64,000 bases of DNA from Microbacterium kunmingense. Lineage in GTDB: Bacteria; Actinomycetota; Actinomycetes; Actinomycetales; Microbacteriaceae. Where the stretch lies: the NCBI RefSeq assembly GCF_023155745.1, contig NZ_JAKNUS010000009.1, forward strand, positions 1 to 64,000. The letters are read 5' to 3'. This document shows positions 33,001-44,969 of this stretch, piece after piece. Position 1 is the first letter of the stretch; each line of letters starts with the position of its first letter. The position numbers were made by a program, and so were the translations under genes. The notes under the pieces were generated by a model. The model was given only the letters and a program-made list of their open reading frames with translations, searched no databases and was not told the origin of the DNA.

Positions 33001-34521
33001 GTGACTGACCTTGTGACACGGCCGAACGCCGACGGGGCCGCTGAGCCGCAGCCGACGACGGTCGACGCCACCCAGCCGCTGCCCACCGACGCCGCCGATG
33101 GACCGACGTCCGACACGCCGGGAGGTGACGCCCCGACCTACGCCTGGGCGCCCGTCGAGCCCGCTCCCAAGAAACGCCGCTGGGGTCTGTGGATCGGCGT
33201 GACCGCGGCGGCCGCCGCCATCGGCATGGCCGCGGCATCCATCTTCCTCATCGCCCCGGGAACGGCCATCGCCGGCGTGCCGGTGGGCTTCATGACCCCG
33301 GGTGCCGCCGCCGAGGCGATCGAGAACCGACTCGCCGAGACGACGGTCGTCCTCACCGGTCCCGGCGGCGACGCCGAGCTGACCGGCGCCGACCTCGGTG
33401 CCACCGTCGACGCGCAGACGCTCGCCGAGACAGCCTTCGCGGAGCACCCGATGTGGAACCCGACCGGTTGGTTCCCCTCCCCCGTCGACGCCGAGGTGCA
33501 GATCGACCCCTCCCTCGCCGCCGACGCGCTGCTCGCCGCGGCCCCCGACCTCTCGGTCGCGCCGGTCGACGCCGCCGTCGCCTTCGACGCCGCGTCGGCG
33601 AGCTACCAGGTCACCCCCGCCGTTGCGGGCGAGGGGATCGACGCCGAGGCGGTGCGCCAGAGCCTGCAGGACGCCTTCCTCGCCGGCCAGCAGCGTGTCG
33701 AGGTCGAACCGGCGATCGCCGCCGTCGACGCCGAGACCACCACGACGATCGCCGAGGCGACCGCGTCGCGCCTGAACGCCATGCTCGACACCGCGGGGTT
33801 CTACATCGGCGAGGAGCGGACCGTGCCTCTGGACCGCGCGGTCGTCGCCTCGTGGATCACCCTCGGCGACGGTGAGCGCGGCACGATCTCCGTCGATGTC
33901 GACCAGGCCGGCATCCAGTCGGTCGTCGACACCCTGCCGGGCCTGGTGAACCGCGAGGCGGTGAACGCCACCGTCATCACGAACAAGGCCGGTGCGGTCC
34001 TGCGCGAAGACGTCGCAGGTGTCAACGGCCGCGCCCTGGAGTCCACCGACGGGCTCGCCGCCGACGCGGCATCGCAGCTCGCCGCCGGCGACGGCGTCAT
34101 CGAGCTCGGCGTGACCGAGACCCCGTTCACCACGGTCGCACTCGCCCGATCGGTGGAGGTCGACCTCAGCGCGCAGCGCGCCTACCTTTTCGAGAACGGC
34201 AACATGGTGGAGTCGTTCACCATCTCCTCAGGCACCGCCGCGACGCCCACCCCCACGGGCAACTTCACCGTCTTCGCCTACACCCGCATCCAGGACATGG
34301 GCGCGCTGTGCTACAACCCGAATGCGGTGAACAGCTACTGCACCGAGGACGTGCCCTACATCACCTGGTTCGCGCCCGACATCGCCTTCCACGGGGCGTC
34401 GAACTTCCGCTCCTCGCTCGGCTACCCGCAGAGCCACGGCTGCGTCAACATGTGGGACGACGCCGCACGCTTCATCTACGAGTGGACCGCCACCGGCACC
34501 GAGGTCAGCGTCTACTCCTAG
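33001..34521 (+). CDS. L,D-transpeptidase with peptidoglycan-binding domains
   Basis: 506 residues. A Pro/Thr-rich cytoplasmic tail of about 60 residues, one membrane anchor (WGLWIGVTAAAAAIGMAAAS), two peptidoglycan-binding PG_binding_4-like repeats (about 90-370), and a YkuD catalytic domain (about 380-506) with FHGASNFRSSLGYPQSHGCV. The motif supplies the catalytic His and Cys (about 481). It cross-links or modifies peptidoglycan by 3-3 bonds outside the membrane. Start GTG 33001 has GGGGGGACC upstream. Confidence 0.93.
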   Translation: MTDLVTRPNADGAAEPQPTTVDATQPLPTDAADGPTSDTPGGDAPTYAWAPVEPAPKKRRWGLWIGVTAAAAAIGMAAASIFLIAPGTAIAGVPVGFMTPGAAAEAIENRLAETTVVLTGPGGDAELTGADLGATVDAQTLAETAFAEHPMWNPTGWFPSPVDAEVQIDPSLAADALLAAAPDLSVAPVDAAVAFDAASASYQVTPAVAGEGIDAEAVRQSLQDAFLAGQQRVEVEPAIAAVDAETTTTIAEATASRLNAMLDTAGFYIGEERTVPLDRAVVASWITLGDGERGTISVDVDQAGIQSVVDTLPGLVNREAVNATVITNKAGAVLREDVAGVNGRALESTDGLAADAASQLAAGDGVIELGVTETPFTTVALARSVEVDLSAQRAYLFENGNMVESFTISSGTAATPTPTGNFTVFAYTRIQDMGALCYNPNAVNSYCTEDVPYITWFAPDIAFHGASNFRSSLGYPQSHGCVNMWDDAARFIYEWTATGTEVSVYS

Positions 34522-34548
34522 GCCTCGTCGTCCGCTCCGCGAGAGCGC

Positions 34549-34554
34549 TACGCT
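34549..34554 (+). promoter_or_regulatory. Leaderless -10 box of the CE7 esterase gene
   Basis: TACGCT, then GACCCG, then GTG 34561; no ribosome site fits in the gap. Confidence 0.6.
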
Positions 34555-34560
34555 GACCCG

Positions 34561-35529
34561 GTGCCCCGCTTCGATCTGAGCCCCGCCGACCTGTCGACGT
34601 ACCGCCCGGCCGTTGCCGAACCGGCCGATTTCGACGACTTCTGGACCGGCACCATCGGCGCGGCCCGCGCCGCCGGCGGCGAGGTCGTCGTCACGCCGGT
34701 CGCGACGCCGCTGACCCTCGTCGACACCTACGACGTGACCTTCCCCGGCTTCGCCGGGGATCCCGTCAAGGCGTGGCTGTGGGTGCCGCGCGGAGCGTCG
34801 GGCCCGCTTCCCACCGTCGTCGAGTTCAACGGCTACGGCGGCGGACGCGGCCTCCCCCACGAGCGCCTGTCGTGGGGGAACGCCGGGTACGCGCACCTGT
34901 TCATGGACACCCGCGGGCAGGGCAGCGGATGGGGATCGGGCGGCGAGACACCCGACCCGCACGGGTCGGGCCCTGCGGCATCCGGATTCATGACCCGCGG
35001 CATCGACGATCCCGCCACGTACTACTACCGGCGCCTGTTCACCGACGGCGTCCGCGCCGTCGACGCGGTGCGCGGACTCCCCCAGGTCGACCCCACCCGC
35101 GTCGCCGTCACCGGCGGCAGCCAGGGCGGAGGGATCGCGATCGCCGTCGGCGGACTCGTGGAGGGACTTCGCGCGGTGATGCCCGACGTCCCGTTCCTCT
35201 GCCACTTCGAGCGCGCCGTCGGCCTCACCGACGCCGACCCCTACCAGGAGATCGTGCGCTACCTCCGGGTGCATCGCGGCGCCGAAGAGCGTGTCTTCCG
35301 CACGCTGTCGTACGTCGACGGGGTGAACTTCGCCCGTCGCATCTCGGCACCGGCGCTGTTCTCGGCGGCCCTGCACGACATGATCTGTCCGCCGTCGACG
35401 GTGTTCGCCGCGTACAACCGCGTCCCAGTCGCCGACAAGGCCATCGAGGTGTACCCGTTCAACGAGCACGAGGGCGGGCAGTCCTACCAGTGGCTCGTGC
35501 AGGCGGCGTTCCTGCGCGAGCGACTGTAG
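34561..35529 (+). CDS. Acetyl xylan esterase / cephalosporin-C deacetylase (CE7)
   Basis: 322 residues, alpha/beta hydrolase of the CE7 family. N-terminal MPRFDLSPADLSTYRP, the oxyanion-hole region VEFNGYGGGRGLP, RGQG signature in MDTRGQGSGWGSGG, nucleophile Ser in VTGGSQGGGIAI (about 187), and the later HDMICPPST (Asp) and NEHEGGQSYQ (His). It removes acetyl groups from sugars in the cytoplasm, as no signal peptide is seen. Transcribed alone. Confidence 0.93.
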   Translation: MPRFDLSPADLSTYRPAVAEPADFDDFWTGTIGAARAAGGEVVVTPVATPLTLVDTYDVTFPGFAGDPVKAWLWVPRGASGPLPTVVEFNGYGGGRGLPHERLSWGNAGYAHLFMDTRGQGSGWGSGGETPDPHGSGPAASGFMTRGIDDPATYYYRRLFTDGVRAVDAVRGLPQVDPTRVAVTGGSQGGGIAIAVGGLVEGLRAVMPDVPFLCHFERAVGLTDADPYQEIVRYLRVHRGAEERVFRTLSYVDGVNFARRISAPALFSAALHDMICPPSTVFAAYNRVPVADKAIEVYPFNEHEGGQSYQWLVQAAFLRERL

Positions 35530-35565
35530 GCTGCCCGCCCTCGTCGCGGCGGATCTCCGGCGGCG

Positions 35566-37785
<2,220 letters not shown>

Positions 37786-37845
37786 GTTCGTCCCTCGTTA
37801 GGCTCTCGTTCGCGTCGTCGACCAGCCTATCCCACGGCGCCGAAT

Positions 37846-37863
37846 TATCTTGACGTCGAGATA
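37846..37863. promoter_or_regulatory. MarR-type (TamR-like) palindrome upstream of icd
   Basis: TATCTTGACGTCGAGATA matches its own complement at 16 of 18 positions. On the minus strand it lies just upstream of a -10-like TAGGCT (37829-37824), covering the -35 area of icd. It resembles the sites described for the MarR-family regulator TamR of Streptomyces, which controls TCA genes including isocitrate dehydrogenase. The equivalence is inference. It may also affect the divergent GNAT gene. Confidence 0.65.
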
Positions 37864-37926
37864 CTTCCGCGGCGGGGCGGCGGTGACATGCGGGGTCGCG
37901 GGCGCGCACGGCGAGGGCTTTCTCGC

Positions 37927-37932
37927 TAGCCT
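37927..37932 (+). promoter_or_regulatory. Leaderless -10 box of the GNAT gene
   Basis: TAGCCT, then 7 bases, then ATG 37940. Confidence 0.5.
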
Positions 37933-37939
37933 GTCGGGT

Positions 37940-38392
37940 ATGGCCGAACTTCGCCTCGAGGAACTGTCCGCGTCCACGATCGTCGCGGTCAACAACATGT
38001 CGCTGAAGCCCGGTCAGGAGGAGTACCTCTCCCCGGTGAGCTACGGCATCGCCGCGACCGTGGTCAACCCGCAGACGTCGTGGCAGCGCGTGGTGCTCGA
38101 CGGCGACGAGGTGGTCGGGTTCGTCAGCGCCAACTTCGACCCCGACTTCCCGCAGGAGTACTTCCGCTCCGTGCTGTGGCGCATCAACGTCGACGCCGAC
38201 GATCAGGGCCGCGGTGTCGGGCGGTTCGCCGTGGAGCAGCTGCTCGCCGAGGCGCGCTCGCGCGGCATGTCGTCGGTCAACGTCATCTACGAGGCGGGCG
38301 AGGGCGGACCGGAGGCGTTCTTCCGGCGGATGGGCTTCTCCCCCGTCGGGGAGACCGAGTACGGCGAGGTCATCGCCGAGGTGTCCCTCTAG
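37940..38392 (+). CDS. GNAT-family N-acetyltransferase
   Basis: 150 residues, spermidine/spermine-acetyltransferase-like. The acetyl-CoA loop is visible in [20 protein letters not shown] (about 88-107), and the later strand [19 protein letters not shown] is typical of the fold. Start ATG 37940 ([13 protein letters not shown]); the frame upstream is not coding. The acceptor is unknown. Divergent from icd and convergent with the ABC exporter pair. Confidence 0.9.
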   Translation: MAELRLEELSASTIVAVNNMSLKPGQEEYLSPVSYGIAATVVNPQTSWQRVVLDGDEVVGFVSANFDPDFPQEYFRSVLWRINVDADDQGRGVGRFAVEQLLAEARSRGMSSVNVIYEAGEGGPEAFFRRMGFSPVGETEYGEVIAEVSL

Positions 38393-38477
38393 CCCCACCG
38401 CGCCGCGCGCAGCGGGCCGCGCCGGGCCACGGCGGGCCGCGCCGGACATCCTGCACCTCCGCCTTCCGCATTCCACG

Positions 38478-38544
38478 GTCGCAGAATCGCACGTGCGTCG
38501 CAGAATTCTCGCGAATGCCTGCGACGCTCGTGCAATCCTGCGAC
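38478..38544. repeat. 67-bp four-half-site palindromic element, copy 2
   Basis: GTCGCAGAAT at 38478-38487 and 38497-38506; inverse sites at 38516-38525 (core TGCGAC) and 38535-38544 (ATCCTGCGAC). Length 67 and pitch 19 are identical to the other two copies. It lies between the convergent GNAT and ABC genes. Short GGGCCGCGCCGG direct repeats (about 38415-38448) flank it, and the remaining gap has no gene. Confidence 0.85.
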
Positions 38545-38607
38545 GCCGCGACGGGCCCCGCACCCGGACGGCCGCCAGACACAACGCGCGCGTCAGACCA
38601 GCGCGGG

Positions 38608-40425
38608 TCAGACCAGGGACTGCCGCCAGGCGCGGTGCAGCTGCGCGAACTTCCCGTCGCCGCTGATCAGCGCCTCGGGGGTGTCGTCCTCGATGATGCG
38701 CCCATGCTCCATCACGAGCACCCGGTCGGCGATCGCGACGGTCGAGAGGCGGTGCGCGATGATGATCGCGGTCCGGTCGGCGAGCAGGGTCTGCAGCGCC
38801 TCCTGGATCGCACGCTCGCTCGGGATGTCGAGCGACGCCGTCGCCTCGTCGAGGATCAGCACCGCGGGGTCGGCGAGGAAGGCGCGGGCGAACGAGATCA
38901 GCTGACGCTGCCCCGCCGAGACCCGGCCGCCGCGCTTGTTCACGTCGGTGTCGTAGCCGTCGGGGAGCTTCTCGATGAACGCATCGGCCCCGACCGCCCG
39001 CGCCGCGGCGCGGATCTGGTCCATCGTCGCGTCGGGCTTGCCGAGCGCGATGTTGTCGGCGACGGTTCCGCTGAACAGATACGCCTCCTGCGTGACCATC
39101 ACGATCGCGCGGCGCAGATCCTTCGGGTGCAGGTTCCGCAGGTCGACGCCGTCGAGCGAGACCGATCCGATCGTCGGGTCGTAGAACCGGGAGACGAGCT
39201 TCGCCAGCGTCGACTTCCCGGCCCCGGTCGTCCCGACGAGCGCGATGGTCTGCCCCGCGGGGATGTCCAAAGAGAAATCGGGCAGGATGACGCGGTCATC
39301 CCCGTATCCGAAGGTGACGCCGTCGAATCTGACGTGCCCGCGCGCCTGCCAGAGGTCGACCGGTCGCTTCGGGTCGGGAACGGTCGGCTCCTCCTCCAGC
39401 ACGCCCGACACCTTCTCCAGCGCGGCGACCGCTGACTGGTAGGAGTTCAGGAAGAACGCCACCTCCTGCAGCGGCGAGAAGAAGTTCCGCACGTACAGCA
39501 CCGCCGACAGGAGGAAGCCGAGCCCGAGCGCTCCGGTCGACACGCGGATACCGCCCCACAGCACGACCATCGCGATCGCGATCGACGCCACCGCCATGAG
39601 ACCCGGCTCGAAGGTGCCGAACAGGCGGATGGAGCGGATGTTGACGTCGCGGTAGCTGAGGGCGAGGTCGCCGAATTCCTGGTCGTTGCGCTCCTCGCGC
39701 CGGAAGGCCTTCACCGCGCGGATACCGGTCATCGATTCGACGAACTTCACGATGACCGACGCGCTCACCACGCGCGACTGGCGGTAGACCATCTGCGAAC
39801 GCTTGTAGAACCAGCGCATGAGAAGGAACAGCGGGATCCCCATGATGATGAGGATGACGCCGGACTGCCAGTCCACGAGCAGCAGCGCGATGAGGGTGAA
39901 CAACCCGAAGAGGATGCCGGACACGAGCTCGTTGAGCCCCCCGTCCAGCAGCTCGCGGATCGTGTCGAGATCGCTAGTCTGCCGCGAGATGATGCGCCCC
40001 GAGGTGTAGGACTCGTGGAACTCCAGGCTCAGCTTCTGCGTGTGCAGGAAGATGCGCTTGCGGAGGTCGAGCATGACCGCCTGGGTGAGGCGCGCGGCGA
40101 CCACCACGTACCAGCCGATGAGCGCGGCGCCGCCGATGCCGCTGACGAGGTAGAGGCCGACCACGACGGTGGTGGGCATCCAGTCGCCCCGTTCGACGAC
40201 GGCAGGGAGGGCGTTGTTGATGCCGAATCCGATCAGCGCGGGGCCTGCCACCCGCAGCGCGGTCGAGACGACGAGCACGGCGGCGGCGAGCACCAGCTGC
40301 CAGCGCACGGGTGCGATCAGCGACCCGAGGAGTCGGAGCGACCGGCGCCGGATGGCGCGGCTCTCCTCCCGGGTGTAGTCGGAGCGGTCTTCGCCGCTGG
40401 TTCCGGTGACGGTGGTCGTGCTCAT
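38608..40425 (-). CDS. ABC exporter, catalytic half of a heterodimer
   Basis: 605 residues. Six helices (about 35-330), then an ATPase domain: Walker [10 protein letters not shown] (about 396), Q-loop [15 protein letters not shown], signature altered to VSAGQRQ (about 499), Walker [13 protein letters not shown] with the catalytic Glu, and IIAHRLSTV. The intact Glu with a deviating signature, next to a partner with the opposite defects, is the pattern of heterodimeric exporters such as TM287/288 or BmrCD. It overlaps that partner gene by ATGA. A drug or lipid substrate is probable but unproven. Confidence 0.93.
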   Translation of the reverse strand: MSTTTVTGTSGEDRSDYTREESRAIRRRSLRLLGSLIAPVRWQLVLAAAVLVVSTALRVAGPALIGFGINNALPAVVERGDWMPTTVVVGLYLVSGIGGAALIGWYVVVAARLTQAVMLDLRKRIFLHTQKLSLEFHESYTSGRIISRQTSDLDTIRELLDGGLNELVSGILFGLFTLIALLLVDWQSGVILIIMGIPLFLLMRWFYKRSQMVYRQSRVVSASVIVKFVESMTGIRAVKAFRREERNDQEFGDLALSYRDVNIRSIRLFGTFEPGLMAVASIAIAMVVLWGGIRVSTGALGLGFLLSAVLYVRNFFSPLQEVAFFLNSYQSAVAALEKVSGVLEEEPTVPDPKRPVDLWQARGHVRFDGVTFGYGDDRVILPDFSLDIPAGQTIALVGTTGAGKSTLAKLVSRFYDPTIGSVSLDGVDLRNLHPKDLRRAIVMVTQEAYLFSGTVADNIALGKPDATMDQIRAAARAVGADAFIEKLPDGYDTDVNKRGGRVSAGQRQLISFARAFLADPAVLILDEATASLDIPSERAIQEALQTLLADRTAIIIAHRLSTVAIADRVLVMEHGRIIEDDTPEALISGDGKFAQLHRAWRQSLV

Positions 40426-42314
40426 CGGGTCACCTCCTTCTCGAGGGCATCGAAGGGTTCCTCGCGGCTTGCGGCCGGGGCGTCCATCACATCCGACGGG
40501 TCGCGCGCCTCACGCTCGGCGAGCTCGAGGCTGGAGATGACGTGCCGGTAGTGCTCGCTCTCCCGCAGCAGGTCGGAGTGACGGCCGACCGCCGTGATGC
40601 GTCCCGCTTCGAGGAGCGCGACGCGGTCGGCGAGCATGACCGTCGAGGGGCGGTGGGCGACGACGAGCGCAGTGGTGTCTTTGAGCACGACGCGCAGCGC
40701 GTCTTCTACGAGGGCCTCGGTGTCGACGTCGAGGGCCGACAACGGGTCATCCAGTACCAGGACGCTCGGGCGCGCCGCCACCGCGCGCGCGAGCGCGAGA
40801 CGCTGGCGCTGACCGCCCGAGAGGCTCAGCCCCTCCTCGCCGATGACGGTGTCCACGCCGTCGGGGAGGTCGTACACGAAGCTCGCCTGCGCGACCCCGA
40901 GCGCCTCATGGAGGATGCGCTCGGCCTCCTCCGAACCGGGCTCCAGGTCCTCACGCCCGAGGAGGATGTTCTCCCGAACGGTCTGCGAGAACAGCGTCGC
41001 GTCTTCGAACGCCATGCCGATGTGGCGCCGCAGATCCTTCAGCGTGAGGTCGCGGACATCCGTCCCATCCAGGGTCACCCGCCCGCCGGTGACGTCGTAG
41101 AGCCGCGTCGGCAGGGTGGTGAGCGTGGTCTTGCCGCTTCCGGTCAGACCCACCAGAGCCATCGTCTCCCCCGGCTCGAGCACGAGGTCGATGCCGTTCA
41201 GCAGGTCGGCCTCGTGGGCGCCGGCGTCCTGGTAGCGGAAGTGGGCGCCCTCGAAGGCGAGCTGGCCGCGCACGTTCGACAGCTGCACGGGACGAGCGGG
41301 GTCGGTGATGGTGTTCTGCTCGTCGAAGACCTCGAAGATGCGGTCGGTCGCGGTGCGCGCGTCGAGGGTGAAGGAGAAGAGGAACCCGATCGACTCCATC
41401 GGCCAGCGCAGCACCGTGGTCATGGCGAAGAACGCGATGAGGGCGTCGACGGCGAGCTGTCCGGTCGCGGCGAGGTAGATGCCGGTCCCGAGGCACAGGG
41501 CGAAGGCGACGTCGGGGAGGATCACGAGCCAGAACCAGATCCACCCGACCGCGCGGGCCTTCCGCAGCTCGGTCTGACGGAGGGTCTCGGCCTGGCGGGC
41601 GAACTTCTGGAGCGCGTGCTTCCCGCGACCGAAGGCCTTGAGAACCCGGATGCCGTGGACGCTCTCCTCCACGGACGTGGCGAGGTCGCCCGCCTGGTCC
41701 TGGCTCTGCCGGGCAAGGGTGCCGTAGGCCTTCTCGAACCGGTAGCCGGCGTACCACAGCGGCGCCGACACGACGAGGAAGACCGTGCCGAGGAGCCAGT
41801 GCCAGCGGAAGAGCAGCGCGGTGCCGACGAGGATGGTGAGGACGTTCACCACGAGCAGCACGAGACCGAAGGCCATCCAGCGTCGGAGCGTGCTGATGTC
41901 CTGCATCATGCGGCTGAGCAGCTGACCCGACTGCCAGCGGTCGTGGAACGCCACGGGGAGGCGTTGCAGACGCGAGTAGAACGTCTGCCGCAGCTCGTAC
42001 TCCACCATCGTGGCGGGGGCGAGCACGAACCAGCGGCGGAGGTAGACCATCGCGGCTTCGGCGAGTCCGAGTCCGAGGATCGCGGCGGCGCCCCAGCCGA
42101 TCAGGCCGAGGTCCCCGGAGTTGATCGGGCCCTGGATGATCGCCTCGAGCACGAGCGGGATGCCGAGGGCGAGAAGACTCGCGACGAGGGCGCTGGCCGC
42201 ACCGAGGGCGAGGCGCGGAAGCACCGGGCGGACGAACGGCAGCAGTCGCGCGAGCGCGCGAGGGGTGGACAGATGGGCTTTCGCGGATGACGCGGGCGGA
42301 GCGGAGGAGGTCAT
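40422..42314 (-). CDS. ABC exporter, degenerate-site half of a heterodimer
   Basis: 630 residues. Six helices (about 30-330), ATPase domain with Walker [10 protein letters not shown] (about 387), signature [16 protein letters not shown] (about 497, intact), and Walker [13 protein letters not shown], where Asp replaces the catalytic Glu. Switch region VVAHRPSTV. Its Walker A/B would pair with the altered VSAGQ of the partner to form the degenerate site, while its own intact signature pairs with the partner's catalytic site. First gene of the pair; an 18-codon frame with a ribosome site lies upstream. Confidence 0.93.
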   Translation of the reverse strand: MTSSAPPASSAKAHLSTPRALARLLPFVRPVLPRLALGAASALVASLLALGIPLVLEAIIQGPINSGDLGLIGWGAAAILGLGLAEAAMVYLRRWFVLAPATMVEYELRQTFYSRLQRLPVAFHDRWQSGQLLSRMMQDISTLRRWMAFGLVLLVVNVLTILVGTALLFRWHWLLGTVFLVVSAPLWYAGYRFEKAYGTLARQSQDQAGDLATSVEESVHGIRVLKAFGRGKHALQKFARQAETLRQTELRKARAVGWIWFWLVILPDVAFALCLGTGIYLAATGQLAVDALIAFFAMTTVLRWPMESIGFLFSFTLDARTATDRIFEVFDEQNTITDPARPVQLSNVRGQLAFEGAHFRYQDAGAHEADLLNGIDLVLEPGETMALVGLTGSGKTTLTTLPTRLYDVTGGRVTLDGTDVRDLTLKDLRRHIGMAFEDATLFSQTVRENILLGREDLEPGSEEAERILHEALGVAQASFVYDLPDGVDTVIGEEGLSLSGGQRQRLALARAVAARPSVLVLDDPLSALDVDTEALVEDALRVVLKDTTALVVAHRPSTVMLADRVALLEAGRITAVGRHSDLLRESEHYRHVISSLELAEREARDPSDVMDAPAASREEPFDALEKEVTR

Positions 42315-42378
42315 GATCCTTGGTGGGACGTGGCGGAGAAGCGCTCGCTCGTGGCGAGGCGCGGAAAGTAGCGCTGCT

Positions 42379-42394
42379 CGAACGAGAACGTTCG
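42379..42394 (-). promoter_or_regulatory. Small hairpin in the exporter leader
   Basis: CGAACG-TTCT-CGTTCG on the minus strand forms a perfect 6-bp stem with a 4-base loop, between the short frame at 42437-42493 and the exporter start. It could be part of an attenuator, but may equally be chance. Confidence 0.35.
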
Positions 42395-42436
42395 GAGCGC
42401 GGCGGTTATGCCGGAAGAGGACCCGAAAGGTGCGAG

Positions 42437-42493
42437 CTACCGCGCCGCGGGGAGGACGGCGGCGATCTTCGCGACGTGGTCGACCTGATACAT
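42437..42493 (-). CDS. Possible leader peptide, 18 residues
   Basis: ATG 42493 is preceded by CTGGAGG with 5-base spacing, and reads [18 protein letters not shown] then TAG. The stop is about 120 bases before the exporter start on the same strand. Short translated frames ahead of drug exporters can mediate ribosome-stalling control. No further support is visible, and it could be a relic of a longer gene. Confidence 0.35.
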   Translation of the reverse strand: MYQVDHVAKIAAVLPAAR

Positions 42494-42572
42494 GGCATCC
42501 TCCAGGTGTGGGTGATCCGAAGCCGCCGCGGTCGCGACAGCCCTCCAGACTAAACCTGGGAGCCTCCTGTGA

Positions 42573-43088
42573 TCAAGAGCCAGTTCGCGTCAGGGCGAAG
42601 GAGCTCTCGCGGTCGAGCAGCGCCCGCTTGACATCGAGCCCCCAGGCGAACCCGCCGAGGCTGCCGTCGGAGCGGAGCACGCGGTGGCAGGGCACGAACA
42701 GCGCGGGCGCGTTGCGCGCGCAGATCGAGGCGGCCACCCGGACCGCACGGGGGTTGCCGAGGCGGGCGGCAAACGCGGTGTAGGTGAGCGGCTCCCCGGG
42801 TGCGATGCCGCGGAGCGCGTCCCACCCGGCGCGCTGCAGCGCCGTGCCGTGCTGGCGGACCGGCACGGCGTCGATCGCATCGGCGTCGCCGGCGTAGTAG
42901 GCGGTGACCGCGGCGGCCGCGGTGGTCTCGCCCTCGGCGACGACGTCGGGACGGTGGGCCGGGGCGAGGCGGGCGAGGAGTGCAGCGTGGTCGGCGGTCC
43001 ATCCCGAGGCTTCGACGTGCCCCTCGCGCTCGAGGATCGTGAAGGGGCCGTCGGGTGTGTCGAGGGTCTGGATGGTCGCGGTGCTCAT
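42573..43088 (-). CDS. ogt: Methylated-DNA-protein cysteine methyltransferase
   Basis: 171 residues. The suicide enzyme moves methyl groups from O6-methylguanine to its own Cys. Active site [19 protein letters not shown] (about 130-148), preceded by the arginine-finger and wing segment [20 protein letters not shown]. Starts at ATG 43088, overlapping the Ada-AlkA stop as ATGA, so the two repair proteins are co-translated. Confidence 0.95.
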   Translation of the reverse strand: MSTATIQTLDTPDGPFTILEREGHVEASGWTADHAALLARLAPAHRPDVVAEGETTAAAAVTAYYAGDADAIDAVPVRQHGTALQRAGWDALRGIAPGEPLTYTAFAARLGNPRAVRVAASICARNAPALFVPCHRVLRSDGSLGGFAWGLDVKRALLDRESSFALTRTGS

Positions 43089-44767
43089 GAGGCGGTCCTC
43101 CGGCGCGTCGGTGCGGTGACGGATGCAGGATCGGTGGGGCGCAGGGCGACGGGCGGCGCGGGTGGCGTGGGTCGCGCGGGTGCGGCACCGGGCGTGGGGT
43201 TCACCGTGCGTGGGTCCGGGCTTTCGGGGCTCTCCCCGGTGCCCGCGTCCGCGCGCCAGGCGCGCGTCACGGGGGCGGCGTACCAGAAGTGGGCCATCGC
43301 GTAACTGCGCCAGGGCGCGGTGCGCTCGGCCCAGGCGGTGAAGCCCCGGGGGTCTGCGGGGAGGCCGAGGGCCGCGGCCCCGGCGCGCGCGGCCACATCG
43401 CCCGGCAGCAGCACGTCGGGATCGCCCAGCACGCGCATGCGGACGTAATCGGCCGTCCACGGTCCGACCCCCGGCAGGGCGAGGAGCCGCAGGCGCTGCT
43501 CGGCGCGGTCGTCGCCCGGCCCGAGCGTCAGCGAGCCGTCGGCGAGCGCCGCGGCAGCGGCGATCACCGCACGCACGCGCGCCGCCGGGCCTCGCAGCAC
43601 CTCGTGGCCACGCTCGGCCATGGTCGCGGCGTCGGGGAACAGCGTCATCGGCCCGTCGGGGGTGTCGACGGCGGTCCCGAGCGCCGCGGCGAGCCGGCCC
43701 TGCATCGTGCGGGCGGCGGCGACGCTGATCTGCTGCCCGATCATCGCGCGCAGCAGCATCTCGTCGGCGTCGATCGCGCCCGGCACGCGCACTCCCGGGA
43801 TGTCCGCGACCGCCCGTCTGAGCTCGGGATGCGCCGAGAGGGCCTCATCGACGGCGAGCGGATCGGCGTCGAGGTCGAACAGCCGCCGCACGCGCGCGAT
43901 GAGCGTGCTGAGGTCGTGGAGCGACGCGGGCCGTGCCCGCAGACGCAGGTGGCCCACCTCCTCCCGCACCTCGAACCATGCGGGCCCGGACGGCAGCTGC
44001 ACGACACGGGAGAAGGATGCCGCGTCGCCCCGCTCCACGCCCGGAACGGCGTGCGCGCGCATCCAGCCGAACAGTCCCGCGGTGTCGATGGGGCCGCGAA
44101 CGGAGAGCGCGAGGTCGATCGTGCCCGGGGCGGGGGTGGTCGCTGCGGAACGACGGGCGGGCCCCGCCGAGCGCTGACGCCGGGCGCGGAGGTCGCGCGG
44201 CGGCATCCCGAACACCTCGCCGATCGTGTCGGTGAACTGTCTGACGCTGGAGAACCCTGCGGCGAAGGCGACATCGGCCGACGACAGGTCGGTGCCCACC
44301 AGCAGAGCGCGGGCGGTGTGTGCGCGCTGTGCGCGGGCGAGCGCGAGGGGGCCGGCCCCGAGCTCGGCGGTGAGGACCCGTGTCAGGTGGCGCGCGGAGT
44401 AGCCGAGGCGGCGGGCGAGGCCGGGGACCCCCTCACGATCGACGACGCCGTCGATGATGAGGCGCATCGCGCGGGCGGCGACGTCGCCGCGGACGTCCCA
44501 CTCGGGGGAACCGGGAGCCGCCTCGGGGAGGCACCGTTTGCACGCGCGGTAGCCGGCCTCGTGCGCGGCGGCCGAGGTGGCGAAGAAGGTGACGTTCTGC
44601 TCTTTGGGCGTCCGGGCCGGGCAGCTCGGCCGGCAGTAGATGCCGGTCGAGCGCACCGCGGTGACGAACTGCCCGTCGAAACGCCGGTCGCGCGACTGGA
44701 TGACCCGGTAGCGCTCGGCGAAGCCCATCTCGCGGGGCGTCGCGTGCACGGTCTCGGGCGTCGTCAT
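43085..44767 (-). CDS. Ada-type regulator fused to AlkA DNA glycosylase
   Basis: 560 residues with three parts. The Ada N-terminal zinc domain has Cys45, Cys49, Cys76 and Cys79, which accepts methyl from phosphotriesters. An AraC-type helix-turn-helix spans about 95-195 ([17 protein letters not shown]). The AlkA/HhH-GPD glycosylase domain (about 215-500) has [18 protein letters not shown] and the catalytic Asp in LLPGDVAAR. It lacks the Ada C-terminal methyltransferase, which is supplied by the coupled ogt gene. It should sense alkylation, activate repair genes and excise alkylated bases. A Pro/Thr-rich tail of about 50 residues is extra. Confidence 0.95.
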   Translation of the reverse strand: MTTPETVHATPREMGFAERYRVIQSRDRRFDGQFVTAVRSTGIYCRPSCPARTPKEQNVTFFATSAAAHEAGYRACKRCLPEAAPGSPEWDVRGDVAARAMRLIIDGVVDREGVPGLARRLGYSARHLTRVLTAELGAGPLALARAQRAHTARALLVGTDLSSADVAFAAGFSSVRQFTDTIGEVFGMPPRDLRARRQRSAGPARRSAATTPAPGTIDLALSVRGPIDTAGLFGWMRAHAVPGVERGDAASFSRVVQLPSGPAWFEVREEVGHLRLRARPASLHDLSTLIARVRRLFDLDADPLAVDEALSAHPELRRAVADIPGVRVPGAIDADEMLLRAMIGQQISVAAARTMQGRLAAALGTAVDTPDGPMTLFPDAATMAERGHEVLRGPAARVRAVIAAAAALADGSLTLGPGDDRAEQRLRLLALPGVGPWTADYVRMRVLGDPDVLLPGDVAARAGAAALGLPADPRGFTAWAERTAPWRSYAMAHFWYAAPVTRAWRADAGTGESPESPDPRTVNPTPGAAPARPTPPAPPVALRPTDPASVTAPTRRRTAS

Positions 44768-44857
44768 GCCCCCAGCCTGTCACGGGCAGCCGGGAGGTTC
44801 CGGCGGAAATCGGACACGGGGGTGAACGCGTCGCGTCACCGCCGTGCCTCGGCCGGC

Positions 44858-44939
44858 GGCACACGGGAGGGGATCGATACACGGGAGGACCAGAGCCCCC
44901 CGCCGACTCCTCCCGTGTGCCGATGTCCTCCCGCGTGCC
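44858..44939. repeat. Four-half-site palindromic element, 18-bp pitch
   Basis: CACGGGAGG at 44862-44870 and 44880-44888, and its inverse at 44909-44917 and 44927-44935, exactly mirrored about one centre. Outer arms extend to GGCACACGGGAGG / CCTCCCGCGTGCC with one mismatch, and the inner arms pair for 11 bases without mismatch. It lies upstream of the Ada-AlkA gene (start 44767) and could overlap its control region. Confidence 0.8.
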
Positions 44940-44942
44940 GCA

Positions 44943-44958
44943 CCCGGTCGCGACCGGG
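44943..44958 (-). terminator. Palindrome after the GH130 operon
   Basis: CCCGGTCGCGACCGGG is a perfect 16-bp palindrome, 11 bases beyond the last stop codon of the LacI-controlled operon. It has no U-tract; a terminator role is inferred from position. Confidence 0.45.
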
Positions 44959-44969
44959 CGGCTTCGCGC

